Source of the DNA: Candidatus Parcubacteria bacterium
GTDB lineage: Bacteria; Patescibacteriota; Minisyncoccia; JAHIHE01; JAGLIN01
Length of the DNA: 34,333 bases
Direction: 5' to 3'
NCBI GenBank assembly: GCA_023140775.1
Contig: JAGLLA010000021.1
Location: 1-34,333, forward strand
The notes beneath the pieces are model-generated. The model did no database searches. It saw only the letters and a list, made by a program, of their open reading frames with translations, and was not told the DNA's origin. The translations under genes and the position numbers were made by a program. This document shows, in pieces, positions 25,060 through 34,248 of the stretch (positions are counted from its first letter, which is position 1; each line of letters begins with the position of its first letter).

Positions 25060-26805
25060 ATGAAAAAAAATTTCTCGGTTCCATATGGCAAAGATGATTT
25101 TCTGACTCGTATCTATGTATTAATTCTGTTTATTGTCATTTGTTTTTGCTTGATTCTGCTTCGATTGGTTCAGGTGCAAGTAATTAAAAATGATTTTTAT
25201 AAGGTTTTGGCTCAGGGTCAGCACGAGTTTTTTCAAGAAATGATCCCAAAAAGAGGTGAAATTTTTATACAGGATTCATATTCAAGTCAATTATATCCTC
25301 TTGCAGTTAATAAAGAGCTTAGTACGATATATGCCTCTCCAAAAAATGTCATCAAGAAAAGAGAAACTGCAAAAAAAATATCAGAAATATTAGAGCTTGA
25401 TGAAGAAAAAGTATTTAATCTTTTGAGCAAGAAAGATGATCCGTATGAAGTAATCAAAATTAGTGTTCAAGATGACCTGATTGAAAAAATTAAAAATGAA
25501 CATTTTGTTGGTATTGGAATCATTCCCGAAATCGTCAGATATTATCCAGGTAATAATCTGGCATCAAATCTAGTTGGTTTTTTGGGGTATAAAAACGATA
25601 AGAGAGCAGGTCAATATGGCATTGAAGGATATTATAACGAAAGACTTGAAGGGGAAATGGGGTTTCTGGAAATTGAAAAAGATGTTTCTGGAAACTGGAT
25701 ATCATTTGGACTGAAAAGTTCTAAGGCACCGGAAAATGGTGATGATATCATATTAACAATTGATCAAACTATACAATATTTGGCAGAAAAAAAGCTGGAA
25801 ACAGCAGTTGAGAAGTACGGAGCTAAGAGAGGTGATCTGATCGTGATGGATCCTGTTTCGGGGGCGATCATCGCATTGGCTCAATATCCAAGATATAATC
25901 CGAATGAATATTCAAAGGTCTCGGATATGAGTTTATTTTTGAGTTCAAGTGTTCATGGTGTATACGAGCCTGGTTCGGTACAAAAGCCGATTACAATGGC
26001 TATTGGTATTGATCTAGGAAAGATTGGACCCAGCACCACATATATTGATGAAGGTTATTTGAAGATCGATGGTTGGCCGATCAGAAATTCCGACGGCAAA
26101 GCAAATGGTGAACAAAGTATGATTCAAGTCTTGGAGAAATCGCTAAATACGGGAACTGTTTTCGTGGTGAATCAGGTTGAAAAGAATGACTTTTATGATT
26201 ATTTGAAAAAATTTGGACTTGATGAATACACGGGAATTGAGATTGCAGGAGAGACCAGGGGAAATCTTTCAAACTTGGATAGGAAAAATGAAATTAACTA
26301 TGCGACTGCTTCTTATGGACAAGGAATTTCGGTTACGCCTCTGGCAATGTTGAACGCAATTTCGGTTTTTGCCAATAATGGAAAACTTATGAAAGCCCGT
26401 GTTGTTAGTGAATTCATCCATAATGGTATATCCGAAAAAAATGAACCTAAGATTGTCAGGCAGGTAGTCACTTCAAAAACAGCAAATTTAGTATCTGCAA
26501 TGATGGTCAGTGTTATTGAAAATGGTCACGCACAACAAGCAAAGGTCAAAGGATATAAATTTGCAGGAAAAACTGGAACAGCACAGATTCCAAAGAAGGA
26601 TGCTGGAGGATACGAAGAAGATAAAACTATTCATACGTTTGTCGGTTTTGGTCCAATGCCAAATCCCAGGTTCTCAATATTAGTTAAATTAGATGAGCCT
26701 GAGAATGGTTCATATGCTGCTAATACGACAGCAGTGGTATTTCAGGAATTGTCTCAAGAACTGGTAAATTATTACAATATCTCACCAACTGAAAATATTA
26801 AATAG
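25060..26805 (+). CDS. ftsI: Peptidoglycan D,D-transpeptidase FtsI/PBP2-type
   Basis: Single N-terminal TM, PBP dimer domain, YEPGSVQKPIT (SxxK), SLNTG (SxN), FAGKTGTAQ (KTG). Confidence 0.93.
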   Translation: MKKNFSVPYGKDDFLTRIYVLILFIVICFCLILLRLVQVQVIKNDFYKVLAQGQHEFFQEMIPKRGEIFIQDSYSSQLYPLAVNKELSTIYASPKNVIKKRETAKKISEILELDEEKVFNLLSKKDDPYEVIKISVQDDLIEKIKNEHFVGIGIIPEIVRYYPGNNLASNLVGFLGYKNDKRAGQYGIEGYYNERLEGEMGFLEIEKDVSGNWISFGLKSSKAPENGDDIILTIDQTIQYLAEKKLETAVEKYGAKRGDLIVMDPVSGAIIALAQYPRYNPNEYSKVSDMSLFLSSSVHGVYEPGSVQKPITMAIGIDLGKIGPSTTYIDEGYLKIDGWPIRNSDGKANGEQSMIQVLEKSLNTGTVFVVNQVEKNDFYDYLKKFGLDEYTGIEIAGETRGNLSNLDRKNEINYATASYGQGISVTPLAMLNAISVFANNGKLMKARVVSEFIHNGISEKNEPKIVRQVVTSKTANLVSAMMVSVIENGHAQQAKVKGYKFAGKTGTAQIPKKDAGGYEEDKTIHTFVGFGPMPNPRFSILVKLDEPENGSYAANTTAVVFQELSQELVNYYNISPTENIK

Positions 26806-26821
26806 ATTATAAATTCAAACA

Positions 26822-28084
26822 ATGAAACAGGTAGCTGTAAAAATACTCAATATATTAGCCATGAGAATACTGGAAAAATATGATCCAGTCGTTATTGGTA
26901 TTACAGGTAGCGTTGGAAAAAGCAGTACGAAAAAATCTATTTATGAGATCTTGAAAACAAAATATAATGTGGCGTGCGACAAAAGCTGTTGCAGTTCAGA
27001 CGTAAATATTATTTTGACAATAATCGGAATTGAAAGTGGGGGAAGTTCAATTATTGGTTGGTTGAAAGTTTTTAGCAGGGCTTTTAAAATATTGATGAAA
27101 AAAAGTGATTATCCTGACATAATCATTTTGGAAATGGGTGTGAATAGACCTGGAGATATGAAAAAAATGCTAGAAGTTGTGAAACCAAATATCGGCGTAA
27201 TGACTGCTATCGGAAAATATCCTTCACACGTCAAATATTTTAAAAATGCCAAACATGTCATAAGAGAAAAATCATTACTGATTAAGTCTCTAGGTAAAAA
27301 AGATTTAGCAGTTCTCAATTTTGATGATCAGAGTATAAAAGAGATTTCAAAAAACATAAAACCAAAAATAGTGAGCTATGGGCTTGATCATAGTGAGGAT
27401 GTAATTGCTGGAGAAGTTCTGTTAGGCGATCGAAAATTCAGAACAGAGGATGGTTTGATGGGTATGAGTTTCAAAATATCTTATAGAGGAACAACAGTTC
27501 CCTTTCGACTTCCTTATGCCATAGGAAAAGGGCAGATCTATTCTACTTTGTCTGCTGTGACAGTTGGAATTCATTTTGGATTTAATCTTGTGGAGATGTC
27601 AGAGATCATTTCTAACTATCATCCGTTAGCAGGGAGGATGAATTTAATATGTGGTTTTAATGGTTCTTTGCTAATTGACGATACATTTAATGCAAGTCCG
27701 AGCTCTATGGCAGTTGCTTTGGGGGCGGTAGAGAAGTTGAGCGCAAAAAGAAAAATAGCGGTTTTGGGCGATATGCTGGAGTTGGGTGAATATTGTGAAT
27801 CGGGACATAGAGAAGTGGGAAAATCTGTTTTCAAATCAGTCAACATGCTTTTTGCCTATGGCTCAAGAAGCAAGATAATATGCAAGCAAGCAGAAAAAAG
27901 TGGCATGTCAGAAGATATGATTTTTCATTTTGAGAATATGGATGAATTGATTAGGTCATTGAAGTCTATTCTAGAAAAAGAGGATGTTGTACTTGTTAAG
28001 GGGTCAAGGGTAATGCATATGGAAAAAATTGTGAGAGAGATTATGGCAAAACCTGAATTAGCGGATAAGTTGCTTGTGAAATAA
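26822..28084 (+). CDS. murF: UDP-N-acetylmuramoyl-tripeptide-D-Ala-D-Ala ligase (MurF-like Mur ligase)
   Basis: GITGSVGKSSTK, EMGVNRPGDM, DDTFNASPSSMAVAL, LGDMLELGEYCESGHREVG. Confidence 0.92.
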   Translation: MKQVAVKILNILAMRILEKYDPVVIGITGSVGKSSTKKSIYEILKTKYNVACDKSCCSSDVNIILTIIGIESGGSSIIGWLKVFSRAFKILMKKSDYPDIIILEMGVNRPGDMKKMLEVVKPNIGVMTAIGKYPSHVKYFKNAKHVIREKSLLIKSLGKKDLAVLNFDDQSIKEISKNIKPKIVSYGLDHSEDVIAGEVLLGDRKFRTEDGLMGMSFKISYRGTTVPFRLPYAIGKGQIYSTLSAVTVGIHFGFNLVEMSEIISNYHPLAGRMNLICGFNGSLLIDDTFNASPSSMAVALGAVEKLSAKRKIAVLGDMLELGEYCESGHREVGKSVFKSVNMLFAYGSRSKIICKQAEKSGMSEDMIFHFENMDELIRSLKSILEKEDVVLVKGSRVMHMEKIVREIMAKPELADKLLVK

Positions 28085-28088
28085 GATA

Positions 28089-28128
28089 TAACTAATTTCA
28101 ATATTTCGGTATTGCAAATTAGTTTTAT
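28089..28128 (+). terminator. Terminator after murF
   Basis: AACTAATTTCAATA...TATTGCAAATTAGTTTTATTT hairpin plus T-rich tail. Confidence 0.6.
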
Positions 28129-28207
28129 TTGTGATAGGTTAGTTAATGTAATGTCAGTTAAGATGATCTAGTCGATATTGAATGTTAAAATGATAAATAT
28201 AAATTAT

Positions 28208-28279
28208 GCCGCCTTCGTCTAACGGTTAGGACACCAGGTTCTCATCCTGGCAATAGGGGTTCGATTCCCCTAGGTGGTA
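28208..28279 (+). tRNA. tRNA-Glu(CTC)
   Basis: GCCGCCT/AGGTGGT acceptor, CCAGG-ttctcat-CCTGG anticodon arm, GGGGTTCGATTCCCC T-arm. Confidence 0.93.
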
Positions 28280-28287
28280 CACATTAA

Positions 28288-28316
28288 ATAATCCCTTAAA
28301 CAAGGGATTATTTTTA
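28288..28316 (+). terminator. Terminator after tRNA-Glu
   Basis: AATAATCCCTT-aaac-AAGGGATTATT-TTT. Confidence 0.75.
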
Positions 28317-28461
28317 TACCCCTAAAATAAAAATCAAACCCCTTTGATTAAATTGCACTTGAGAGTAGAATGTAGGAACGAAGGATTGACAAATATGAAA
28401 TATTCATCTATACTAAAAAGTCTTATCAAATTTGATAGATAAAAATTCGGAGGGATAATCA

Positions 28462-28770
28462 TTGACGCGTGTTGTCCGTGCATATAAAATAAAAATTATT
28501 TCTTTTAAAAATAGTATAATACCTCATATCGTCCTTTTTTTTGAGGGCACAAGCATTGAGGAAATTGAAAATAATCGTCCTAGGATTGAAGGAGTAAATT
28601 CGAATCTAGTGAAATTTCTTGGAGATCATAAAGATGTCCAGAAATGGGATTTTATTTTACGGGATGGAAAAGTGGCTTTGCTAGTCCCTAAAAGATATGT
28701 AATTTTATTGATAGGAAAGATATTTTCTATTCGTTTGCTTTTTGAAGAAAAAGAGCATGTCGAGGCGTGA
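28462..28770 (+). CDS. Hypothetical protein (102 aa)
   Basis: TTG start with upstream GGAGGG; TTGACA promoter-like element upstream; no family recognised. Confidence 0.55.
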   Translation: MTRVVRAYKIKIISFKNSIIPHIVLFFEGTSIEEIENNRPRIEGVNSNLVKFLGDHKDVQKWDFILRDGKVALLVPKRYVILLIGKIFSIRLLFEEKEHVEA

Positions 28771-28885
28771 AGAAGCAAATTCTTTCGCCTTTTATTTTGC
28801 TTATATGTCTGGTTTCAAGAAAATGGGTATTGATTATTTCCAAGCAACTGTTATGATAAGTGTATTAATTTGATAAAAGATTATA

Positions 28886-29581
28886 ATGATATATCCTATT
28901 AGAATAAATAAATATCTCGCAGAAAAGAAAATTTGTAGCAGAAGAGAGGCTGATGAATTGATTAAAAATGGCAAAATCAGGATCAATGGTAAGGTGGCAG
29001 AGCTCGGAGAAATGATTCAGGAAGCTGATGAAGTTGCGGTCAACGGGGAACTGAAAAAGCTGGTTTATCTGGCATTAAATAAGCCAAAGGGTGTGGTCAC
29101 ACACACAGGACAAGAAGGAGAAACATCGATTTCTGATACTGTGAAATTAGATGCTGATGTATATCCATTGGGCAGGTTAGACAAGGACTCTCGCGGCTTG
29201 ATCCTTTTGACAAATGATGGTCGCGTGACGGATAAATTGCTAAATCCCATTTATTCTCACGACAAAGAATATATTGTAAAGGTTAATAAGTTCATTGATG
29301 AAAATTTTGAGAATGAAATGGTAGGTGGAGTGCAAATTAGTGGTGGCTATAAGACAAAAAAATGTGTTTTCAAGAAAATCGATGATTTCACTTTTTCCAT
29401 AATCTTAATTGAAGGAAAAAATAGGCAGATTAGAAATATGTGTAAGGAGTTGGGTTTTGGCGTTGTTGACCTGAAGAGAATCAGAGTGATGAACATTGAA
29501 TTGGGGGATTTGAAACAGGGGAGATATAGAGTGATTAGTGGCGCAGAGAAGGATAAGTTATTGTCAGATTTAGGTTTATAG
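28886..29581 (+). CDS. RluB/RsuA-family pseudouridine synthase
   Basis: S4 domain INKYLAEKKICSRREADELI, LNKPKGVVT, YPLGRLDKDSRGLILLTNDG, EGKNRQIRNMC. Confidence 0.95.
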   Translation: MIYPIRINKYLAEKKICSRREADELIKNGKIRINGKVAELGEMIQEADEVAVNGELKKLVYLALNKPKGVVTHTGQEGETSISDTVKLDADVYPLGRLDKDSRGLILLTNDGRVTDKLLNPIYSHDKEYIVKVNKFIDENFENEMVGGVQISGGYKTKKCVFKKIDDFTFSIILIEGKNRQIRNMCKELGFGVVDLKRIRVMNIELGDLKQGRYRVISGAEKDKLLSDLGL

Positions 29582-29601
29582 CTCAGAGTAGCTGAGTTTT
29601 T
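29582..29601 (+). terminator. Terminator after pseudouridine synthase
   Basis: CTCAG-agtag-CTGAG-TTTTT. Confidence 0.6.
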
Positions 29602-29851
29602 ATGAGGAAATGAACAATAGAAAAACTTTATACTTAGTCCTTGACAAATCATAAGTATTTGTCATACTACCTGGTAAATAAATATTTTTTGAAAGTTAAT
29701 TGTAAAATTATTTTTAAATAATATAATATAAAATTATATATAAATTGAGCAGTTTGTTTTTGGCTTAGTTATTGATTGAGTAAAAATTAAACTAGAGGTA
29801 ACCTGCGCAATATGTGGGTTTACAGTTAAAAAACGAGGAGAATACAGCAAG

Positions 29852-30106
29852 ATGGCAACTGAATTAGAAAAATTATTACAGACGCTCAGAAAAGAGTCAC
29901 AGATTGATCAATCTGGCATATCTGACAAGACAAATGAAAGACGTTTTTCTGGTGTAGGAAAAATTGTATCGCATTCGAAAACGGTTGGCAGTCCTGTTAT
30001 TGAAATTCCAGGTGGTGCGCCAGTTACTTCTGCGCAAGCCTGTAAAAATGATATGATTAAAGAGTCACACGGGAGGAAGGTTACAACCCCCGATAGTAGT
30101 GATTAA
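29852..30106 (+). CDS. Hypothetical small protein (84 aa)
   Basis: ATG with GAGGAG ribosome binding site; no family recognised. Confidence 0.55.
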   Translation: MATELEKLLQTLRKESQIDQSGISDKTNERRFSGVGKIVSHSKTVGSPVIEIPGGAPVTSAQACKNDMIKESHGRKVTTPDSSD

Positions 30107-30170
30107 ACAATATGGGAAAGTGCTATAAATAAAATATCCCTTTCCTATATTTCCCAATTAAGAAAAAATA

Positions 30171-30198
30171 TTGACAAGATCTTTTGATATGCTAAGCT
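30171..30198 (+). promoter_or_regulatory. Promoter for leader peptide / cysteine desulfidase unit
   Basis: TTGACA (30171-30176), 16-nt spacer, TGcTAAGCT extended -10; alternative TATAAT at 30213-30218. Confidence 0.55.
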
Positions 30199-30222
30199 AA
30201 ATGTAAGATAACTATAATATTT

Positions 30223-30270
30223 ATGAAAACATTTGAAAACCAAATTTGCTGTTGTTGTAGCATCCTGTAA
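30223..30270 (+). CDS. Putative cysteine leader peptide MKTFENQICCCCSIL
   Basis: ATG AAA ACA TTT GAA AAC CAA ATT TGC TGT TGT TGT AGC ATC CTG TAA; stop lies in the first attenuator hairpin. Confidence 0.7.
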   Translation: MKTFENQICCCCSIL

Positions 30271-30354
30271 ACAGGTCGGTTTTTAAGTGTTATATAAATT
30301 TTGTGAGACTAATTTAGATGATGTTTATGAACCCGCCTGTTAGGCGTGTTTTTT
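30264..30354 (+). promoter_or_regulatory. Transcription attenuator (1:2 hairpin, 2:3 antiterminator, 3:4 terminator)
   Basis: 1:2 CCTGTAAACAGG; 2:3 AACAGGTCGG (30270-30279) pairs with CCCGCCTGTT (30332-30341), 9 of 10 pairs; 3:4 CGCCT-gtt-AGGCG (30334-30346) then tg-TTTTTT. Confidence 0.7.
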
Positions 30355-30410
30355 AGTGTGTTGATGTACATTAATAATTGAATATATTAAATATATGGAA
30401 GTGGTATTAA

Positions 30411-31757
30411 ATGAGTTCTAAGGATTTTAAGAAACTTGCTGATTTGAGTGGTGAAGAAAGAAGTGACTTAGCTCTGATGATTGAAATATTTAATCATGAA
30501 GTTGTTGAAACAGCTGGATGTACAGAGGTTGGGATGGTTGCTTTTATTTCAGCAACTGCTCGTGCAGTAATAGAAGAAAAGAAGAATGGAAAAATACAGA
30601 CATCAAAGATAAAGCTCACATTAGATCCTGGAACTTTTAAGAACGGTTTTAATGCGGGTGTTCCTGGAACTGAGGGAAAAAAGGGATTTCCAATTGCGAT
30701 TACATTAGGGTTAATTTCTGGCAATAGAAAGAATGGTCTTTTAGCACTTGATAATGTTAATTCTGACTCACTGCAAAAAGCAGAGGAAATAATAAGGAAA
30801 GGAAATATAGAAATTAAATCTGAACCAAAGTGGAAGGGAGGGTTAAAAGCAAAGATCGTCATAGAATCAAATCTTGGAAATGTATCAGTATTGATAAATG
30901 GAGGACATACTAATATAACTGAAATTATAATTAATGGTGAAATAATAAAAAATGCTGATATTAGTCATAGCAATACAGGGAATTATAAGGAAGAATTAAG
31001 AAAAAAGAGTCTTGCAGATTTAATTGGGATGTGTAGATTAGTTCACGCTGGAAATCTGAATTATCATTTAATTCATGGATTTATGGTGAATGATGACCTG
31101 TCAGAAAGAGGATCTGAAATAAGTAGTACAGCACGAAATCTTAGGGAAATGGTAGAAAGTGGAATTTTGCCGGATAACATTGTTTCTGAAATCAAAATCA
31201 AGGTTGCTTCTGCAGTTCAGGCTCGGATGGAACAAGGGTTCACTGCAATGAGTAGTGGTTGTAGTGGAAATCAGGGAAATGTAGCAATTTTAGTACCAGC
31301 TTTATATGGTAATAGATTTTGTAATTTTGATCATAGTAAAGTGATCGAAAGTCTTGCACTGTCACATTTGCTCAATGCTTATGTGAAGTGTTTTACAGGA
31401 GATCTTTCTGCAATGTGTGGTTGTGCGGTTGGTGCTGGAGTTGGTGCTACAGTTGCGATAATATATCAGAACAATGGTGGTGTTTATCATATGGAAAGAG
31501 CTATTAAATATATCATTGGAACAATTGCTGGTGAATTCTGCGATGGAGCAAGTTCGGGATGTGCAGCAAAAGCTGTTATTGCTATTGATGCAATATTTCT
31601 CGCAGTTTATTTTGCCGAGTATGGAAGTAATAAAGATGAAGACTTTTGTAATATTGCACAGGGATCAGCAGAAGAAGCTATAAAAGCGATGGGAAAAATA
31701 GCGACAAAAGGAATGGAGGGTGTAGATGAAGAAATTATAAATATAATGAAAGGGTAA
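30411..31757 (+). CDS. L-cysteine desulfidase family protein (CyuA/YhaM, UPF0597)
   Basis: EVVETAGCTEVGMVAF, SSGCSGNQGNVAI, MCGCAVGAGVGAT, GEFCDGASSGCAAK; cysteines consistent with Fe-S ligands. Confidence 0.88.
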   Translation: MSSKDFKKLADLSGEERSDLALMIEIFNHEVVETAGCTEVGMVAFISATARAVIEEKKNGKIQTSKIKLTLDPGTFKNGFNAGVPGTEGKKGFPIAITLGLISGNRKNGLLALDNVNSDSLQKAEEIIRKGNIEIKSEPKWKGGLKAKIVIESNLGNVSVLINGGHTNITEIIINGEIIKNADISHSNTGNYKEELRKKSLADLIGMCRLVHAGNLNYHLIHGFMVNDDLSERGSEISSTARNLREMVESGILPDNIVSEIKIKVASAVQARMEQGFTAMSSGCSGNQGNVAILVPALYGNRFCNFDHSKVIESLALSHLLNAYVKCFTGDLSAMCGCAVGAGVGATVAIIYQNNGGVYHMERAIKYIIGTIAGEFCDGASSGCAAKAVIAIDAIFLAVYFAEYGSNKDEDFCNIAQGSAEEAIKAMGKIATKGMEGVDEEIINIMKG

Positions 31758-31793
31758 TGATATATATGGATTTATTCCAAATATATTTTTTGT

Positions 31794-31847
31794 GCCAGGA
31801 TAGTAGAGTAGCAGAGTCTCGCTGACGGTTCGATTCCGCACCCTGGC
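31794..31847 (+). ncRNA. 54-nt truncated/minimal tRNA-like sequence
   Basis: GCCAGG/CCTGGC acceptor-like ends; GGTTCGATTCC T-arm signature; too short for a full cloverleaf. Confidence 0.5.
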
Positions 31848-31937
31848 TTTTAATGGTTCTTTGAAGTCATAGATAGAAATAAAATTATAGAGAGTTAATT
31901 ATATTGAATCCTGATTATATTAATAAAGAGTTTTAAA

Positions 31938-33059
31938 TTGAGAATGGAGGAATATTCAGTGAGCAAAGGTAGTAATGATGTATATATTCCAATTCTAAAT
32001 TACAACGTTACAACACTAGAAGATGAAATTAAATGGCTAAGAAGTCTTAGACATAATATGTTGGTTATGACAGCAAGGTCTGATAGAAAAATTACGAACA
32101 AATATAATTCAACGGCTGAGAAAATTCTGAAAATGCTTTGTCAGGAGAGTAGAAAATCGCTTGACGATGATTCAAAAAGAGAATTATTGAAGAAAATTGA
32201 TATTTCTATAAAGGAGAACAAGCCTATACCATTGAGTTTTACTATTGCGTTCGGATTTCGATTGCCAAATTATTTGAAATTTCAGGAACCTAGTAATCCA
32301 CCAACACTTGCCTGGCTTTATAATATATACAAACTAAGCTTAATTGCGGAGAAAGTAAAGAGAATTTATCCCGCAGGTGTTGAGTTTTTCATATTTGAAG
32401 AAGCGTATCTTATTAAAGATCTATTTAGAATTCAAGACGGAATAATTGAAAGGAATATGAAAATATTGCAACAAATGATAGTAGGTTTAGCTGCGCCAGT
32501 GAGAGTTATAGATCTAAAGAAAGAACAATTTCCAAAAAAGGAGCTAGAAGAATTAACAGTTGAGATTTCTGATGCTGATATTTTTTCAATCATGTGTTCA
32601 TTGCCAGAGATGAAAAACGAAAAAATAATGGGAATGTTATATACTGTCAGGAATAAACCATATCAAATAATAAAAAAAGAGAAAAAATATATATGGAATA
32701 AAGCAAAAGGCATTGCAAAAGTCAAAAATAGATATTTTGCTTATAGAAAAAAAATTAATCTTTTTCAAAGTATCTTAAAAAAAATGGAGGGAAATAATAT
32801 AGCTGAGCGTCTAATTGATGCTACAGTAACAGAGAAGAAAGGTCGACTGTCATTTAAATTTACCGGTGGAAGTTTATTCAATCATGGAGCAACTGTAATC
32901 GAACGAAAAGCTCAAGGCAAGAATAAATGCTATGTTGTTCCAGAATATAAGCTTAGAACAGGTTTATATAAGAATCAAAGTATAAGAAAACATGTAAAGC
33001 CAATCTATATTGAAATAGATGGTGTGTTATATATCTGGGCTTATGAGGTTCAAAATTAG
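31938..33059 (+). CDS. Possible PvcA/DIT1-like (isonitrile synthase family) protein, divergent
   Basis: IKENKPIPLSFTIAFGFRLPNYLK...LYNIYKLSLIAEKVKRIYPAGVEFFIFEEAYLIKDLF resembles the DIT1/PvcA 'I.LP.FP.KSPN..K...L..L..L...I...Y.PG' core. Confidence 0.35.
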   Translation: MRMEEYSVSKGSNDVYIPILNYNVTTLEDEIKWLRSLRHNMLVMTARSDRKITNKYNSTAEKILKMLCQESRKSLDDDSKRELLKKIDISIKENKPIPLSFTIAFGFRLPNYLKFQEPSNPPTLAWLYNIYKLSLIAEKVKRIYPAGVEFFIFEEAYLIKDLFRIQDGIIERNMKILQQMIVGLAAPVRVIDLKKEQFPKKELEELTVEISDADIFSIMCSLPEMKNEKIMGMLYTVRNKPYQIIKKEKKYIWNKAKGIAKVKNRYFAYRKKINLFQSILKKMEGNNIAERLIDATVTEKKGRLSFKFTGGSLFNHGATVIERKAQGKNKCYVVPEYKLRTGLYKNQSIRKHVKPIYIEIDGVLYIWAYEVQN

Positions 33060-33158
33060 TATGCGGTTGTTTATTAAACAGCCGTTTTATTTTTATTAAT
33101 TTTATTTAATTGACTATATCTATTTTTTCGCTATTATTTACTATATAAATATAAAAGT

Positions 33159-34160
33159 ATGATGAAATCTAGAGAACTTATATATGCGGCATGTGAAAAT
33201 AAGGAGGTGGATCGTATACCTTTGATTTTTTGGCGACATTTTCCCAGTGATGAATTATCAATTTCAAATTTTGCAAAAGCAATTATTAAATTTCAAAATA
33301 AGTTTGATTTTGATATGGTTAAAGTTACTTCTGCGAGTAATTTAATAACTGAAGCATGGGGAGGAAAACTTATTTATCGAGATGACAAAGAAGGCTCTTG
33401 TATTGGAACAAGAAAAGTGTTAGATTATCCTGTAAAAAATTACAAAGATTGGAAAAAAATTAAAAAATTAGATATATCACAAACATTACTACAAAAAGAA
33501 TTAGATGCTATTAAAATTATAAGAGAAAATATTGATAATAGTATTCCCGTAGTGTGTACAATACCTAATTCTCTGACTGTTGCTAAAATGCTATCTGGAG
33601 AGTTGTGGTTAAAAGATATGAAGGAACACGCGGAAGAATTTCATAGGGGATTGGTAATTATTACTGAGGTGATAATTGATTTTATTAAATTATATATGAA
33701 ATCAGGAGCTGAAAGTGTATTCTTTTATACTCATGCGGCTACTAACATCTTGCTAACTGAAAAAGAATATAAGACATTCGGAATCAAATATGATCTTCAA
33801 ATATTTAGTGAAGTTAAGAATTATGTAGATTTATTTATTTTTCATATGCACGGTTCTGATATTATGTTTGATTTATTGAAAGATTACCCAGTACAAGTTA
33901 TTAATTGGCATGATCGTACAACAAAACCTTCCCTAAAAGATGCTAAAAAAGTATTTCAAGGTGCAGTTCTTGGTGGAATTGATGAACATAATATTTTAAT
34001 GAAAAGAAATGTTGATGATATCAAAAAACAAGTAAGAGATACGATTCAGCAAACGAATGGAAGGGGGTTAATAATTGGTCCGGGTTGCGTTTTACCAGTT
34101 AATACTCCGGTGAAAAATATTTTGGCTGTTAAAGAAGCGATAGCTGAGTATCAAAATTAA
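33159..34160 (+). CDS. Uroporphyrinogen decarboxylase (UroD) superfamily / corrinoid methyltransferase-like protein
   Basis: VDRIPLIFWRHFP start, FIFHMHGSDIMFDLLKDYPVQVINWHDR, GAVLGGIDEHNIL, GLIIGPGCVLPVNTPVKNILAVKEA. Confidence 0.82.
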   Translation: MMKSRELIYAACENKEVDRIPLIFWRHFPSDELSISNFAKAIIKFQNKFDFDMVKVTSASNLITEAWGGKLIYRDDKEGSCIGTRKVLDYPVKNYKDWKKIKKLDISQTLLQKELDAIKIIRENIDNSIPVVCTIPNSLTVAKMLSGELWLKDMKEHAEEFHRGLVIITEVIIDFIKLYMKSGAESVFFYTHAATNILLTEKEYKTFGIKYDLQIFSEVKNYVDLFIFHMHGSDIMFDLLKDYPVQVINWHDRTTKPSLKDAKKVFQGAVLGGIDEHNILMKRNVDDIKKQVRDTIQQTNGRGLIIGPGCVLPVNTPVKNILAVKEAIAEYQN

Positions 34161-34210
34161 ATATGCTATATCAGAAGACTTTTGATACTTCTTAAATATG
34201 GTACTTAGTC

Positions 34211-34248
34211 TATAAATCTTTATCACTCACTTCTGATAAAGATTTATA
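34211..34248. repeat. 15-bp perfect inverted repeat
   Basis: TATAAATCTTTATCA-ctcacttc-TGATAAAGATTTATA. Confidence 0.7.
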
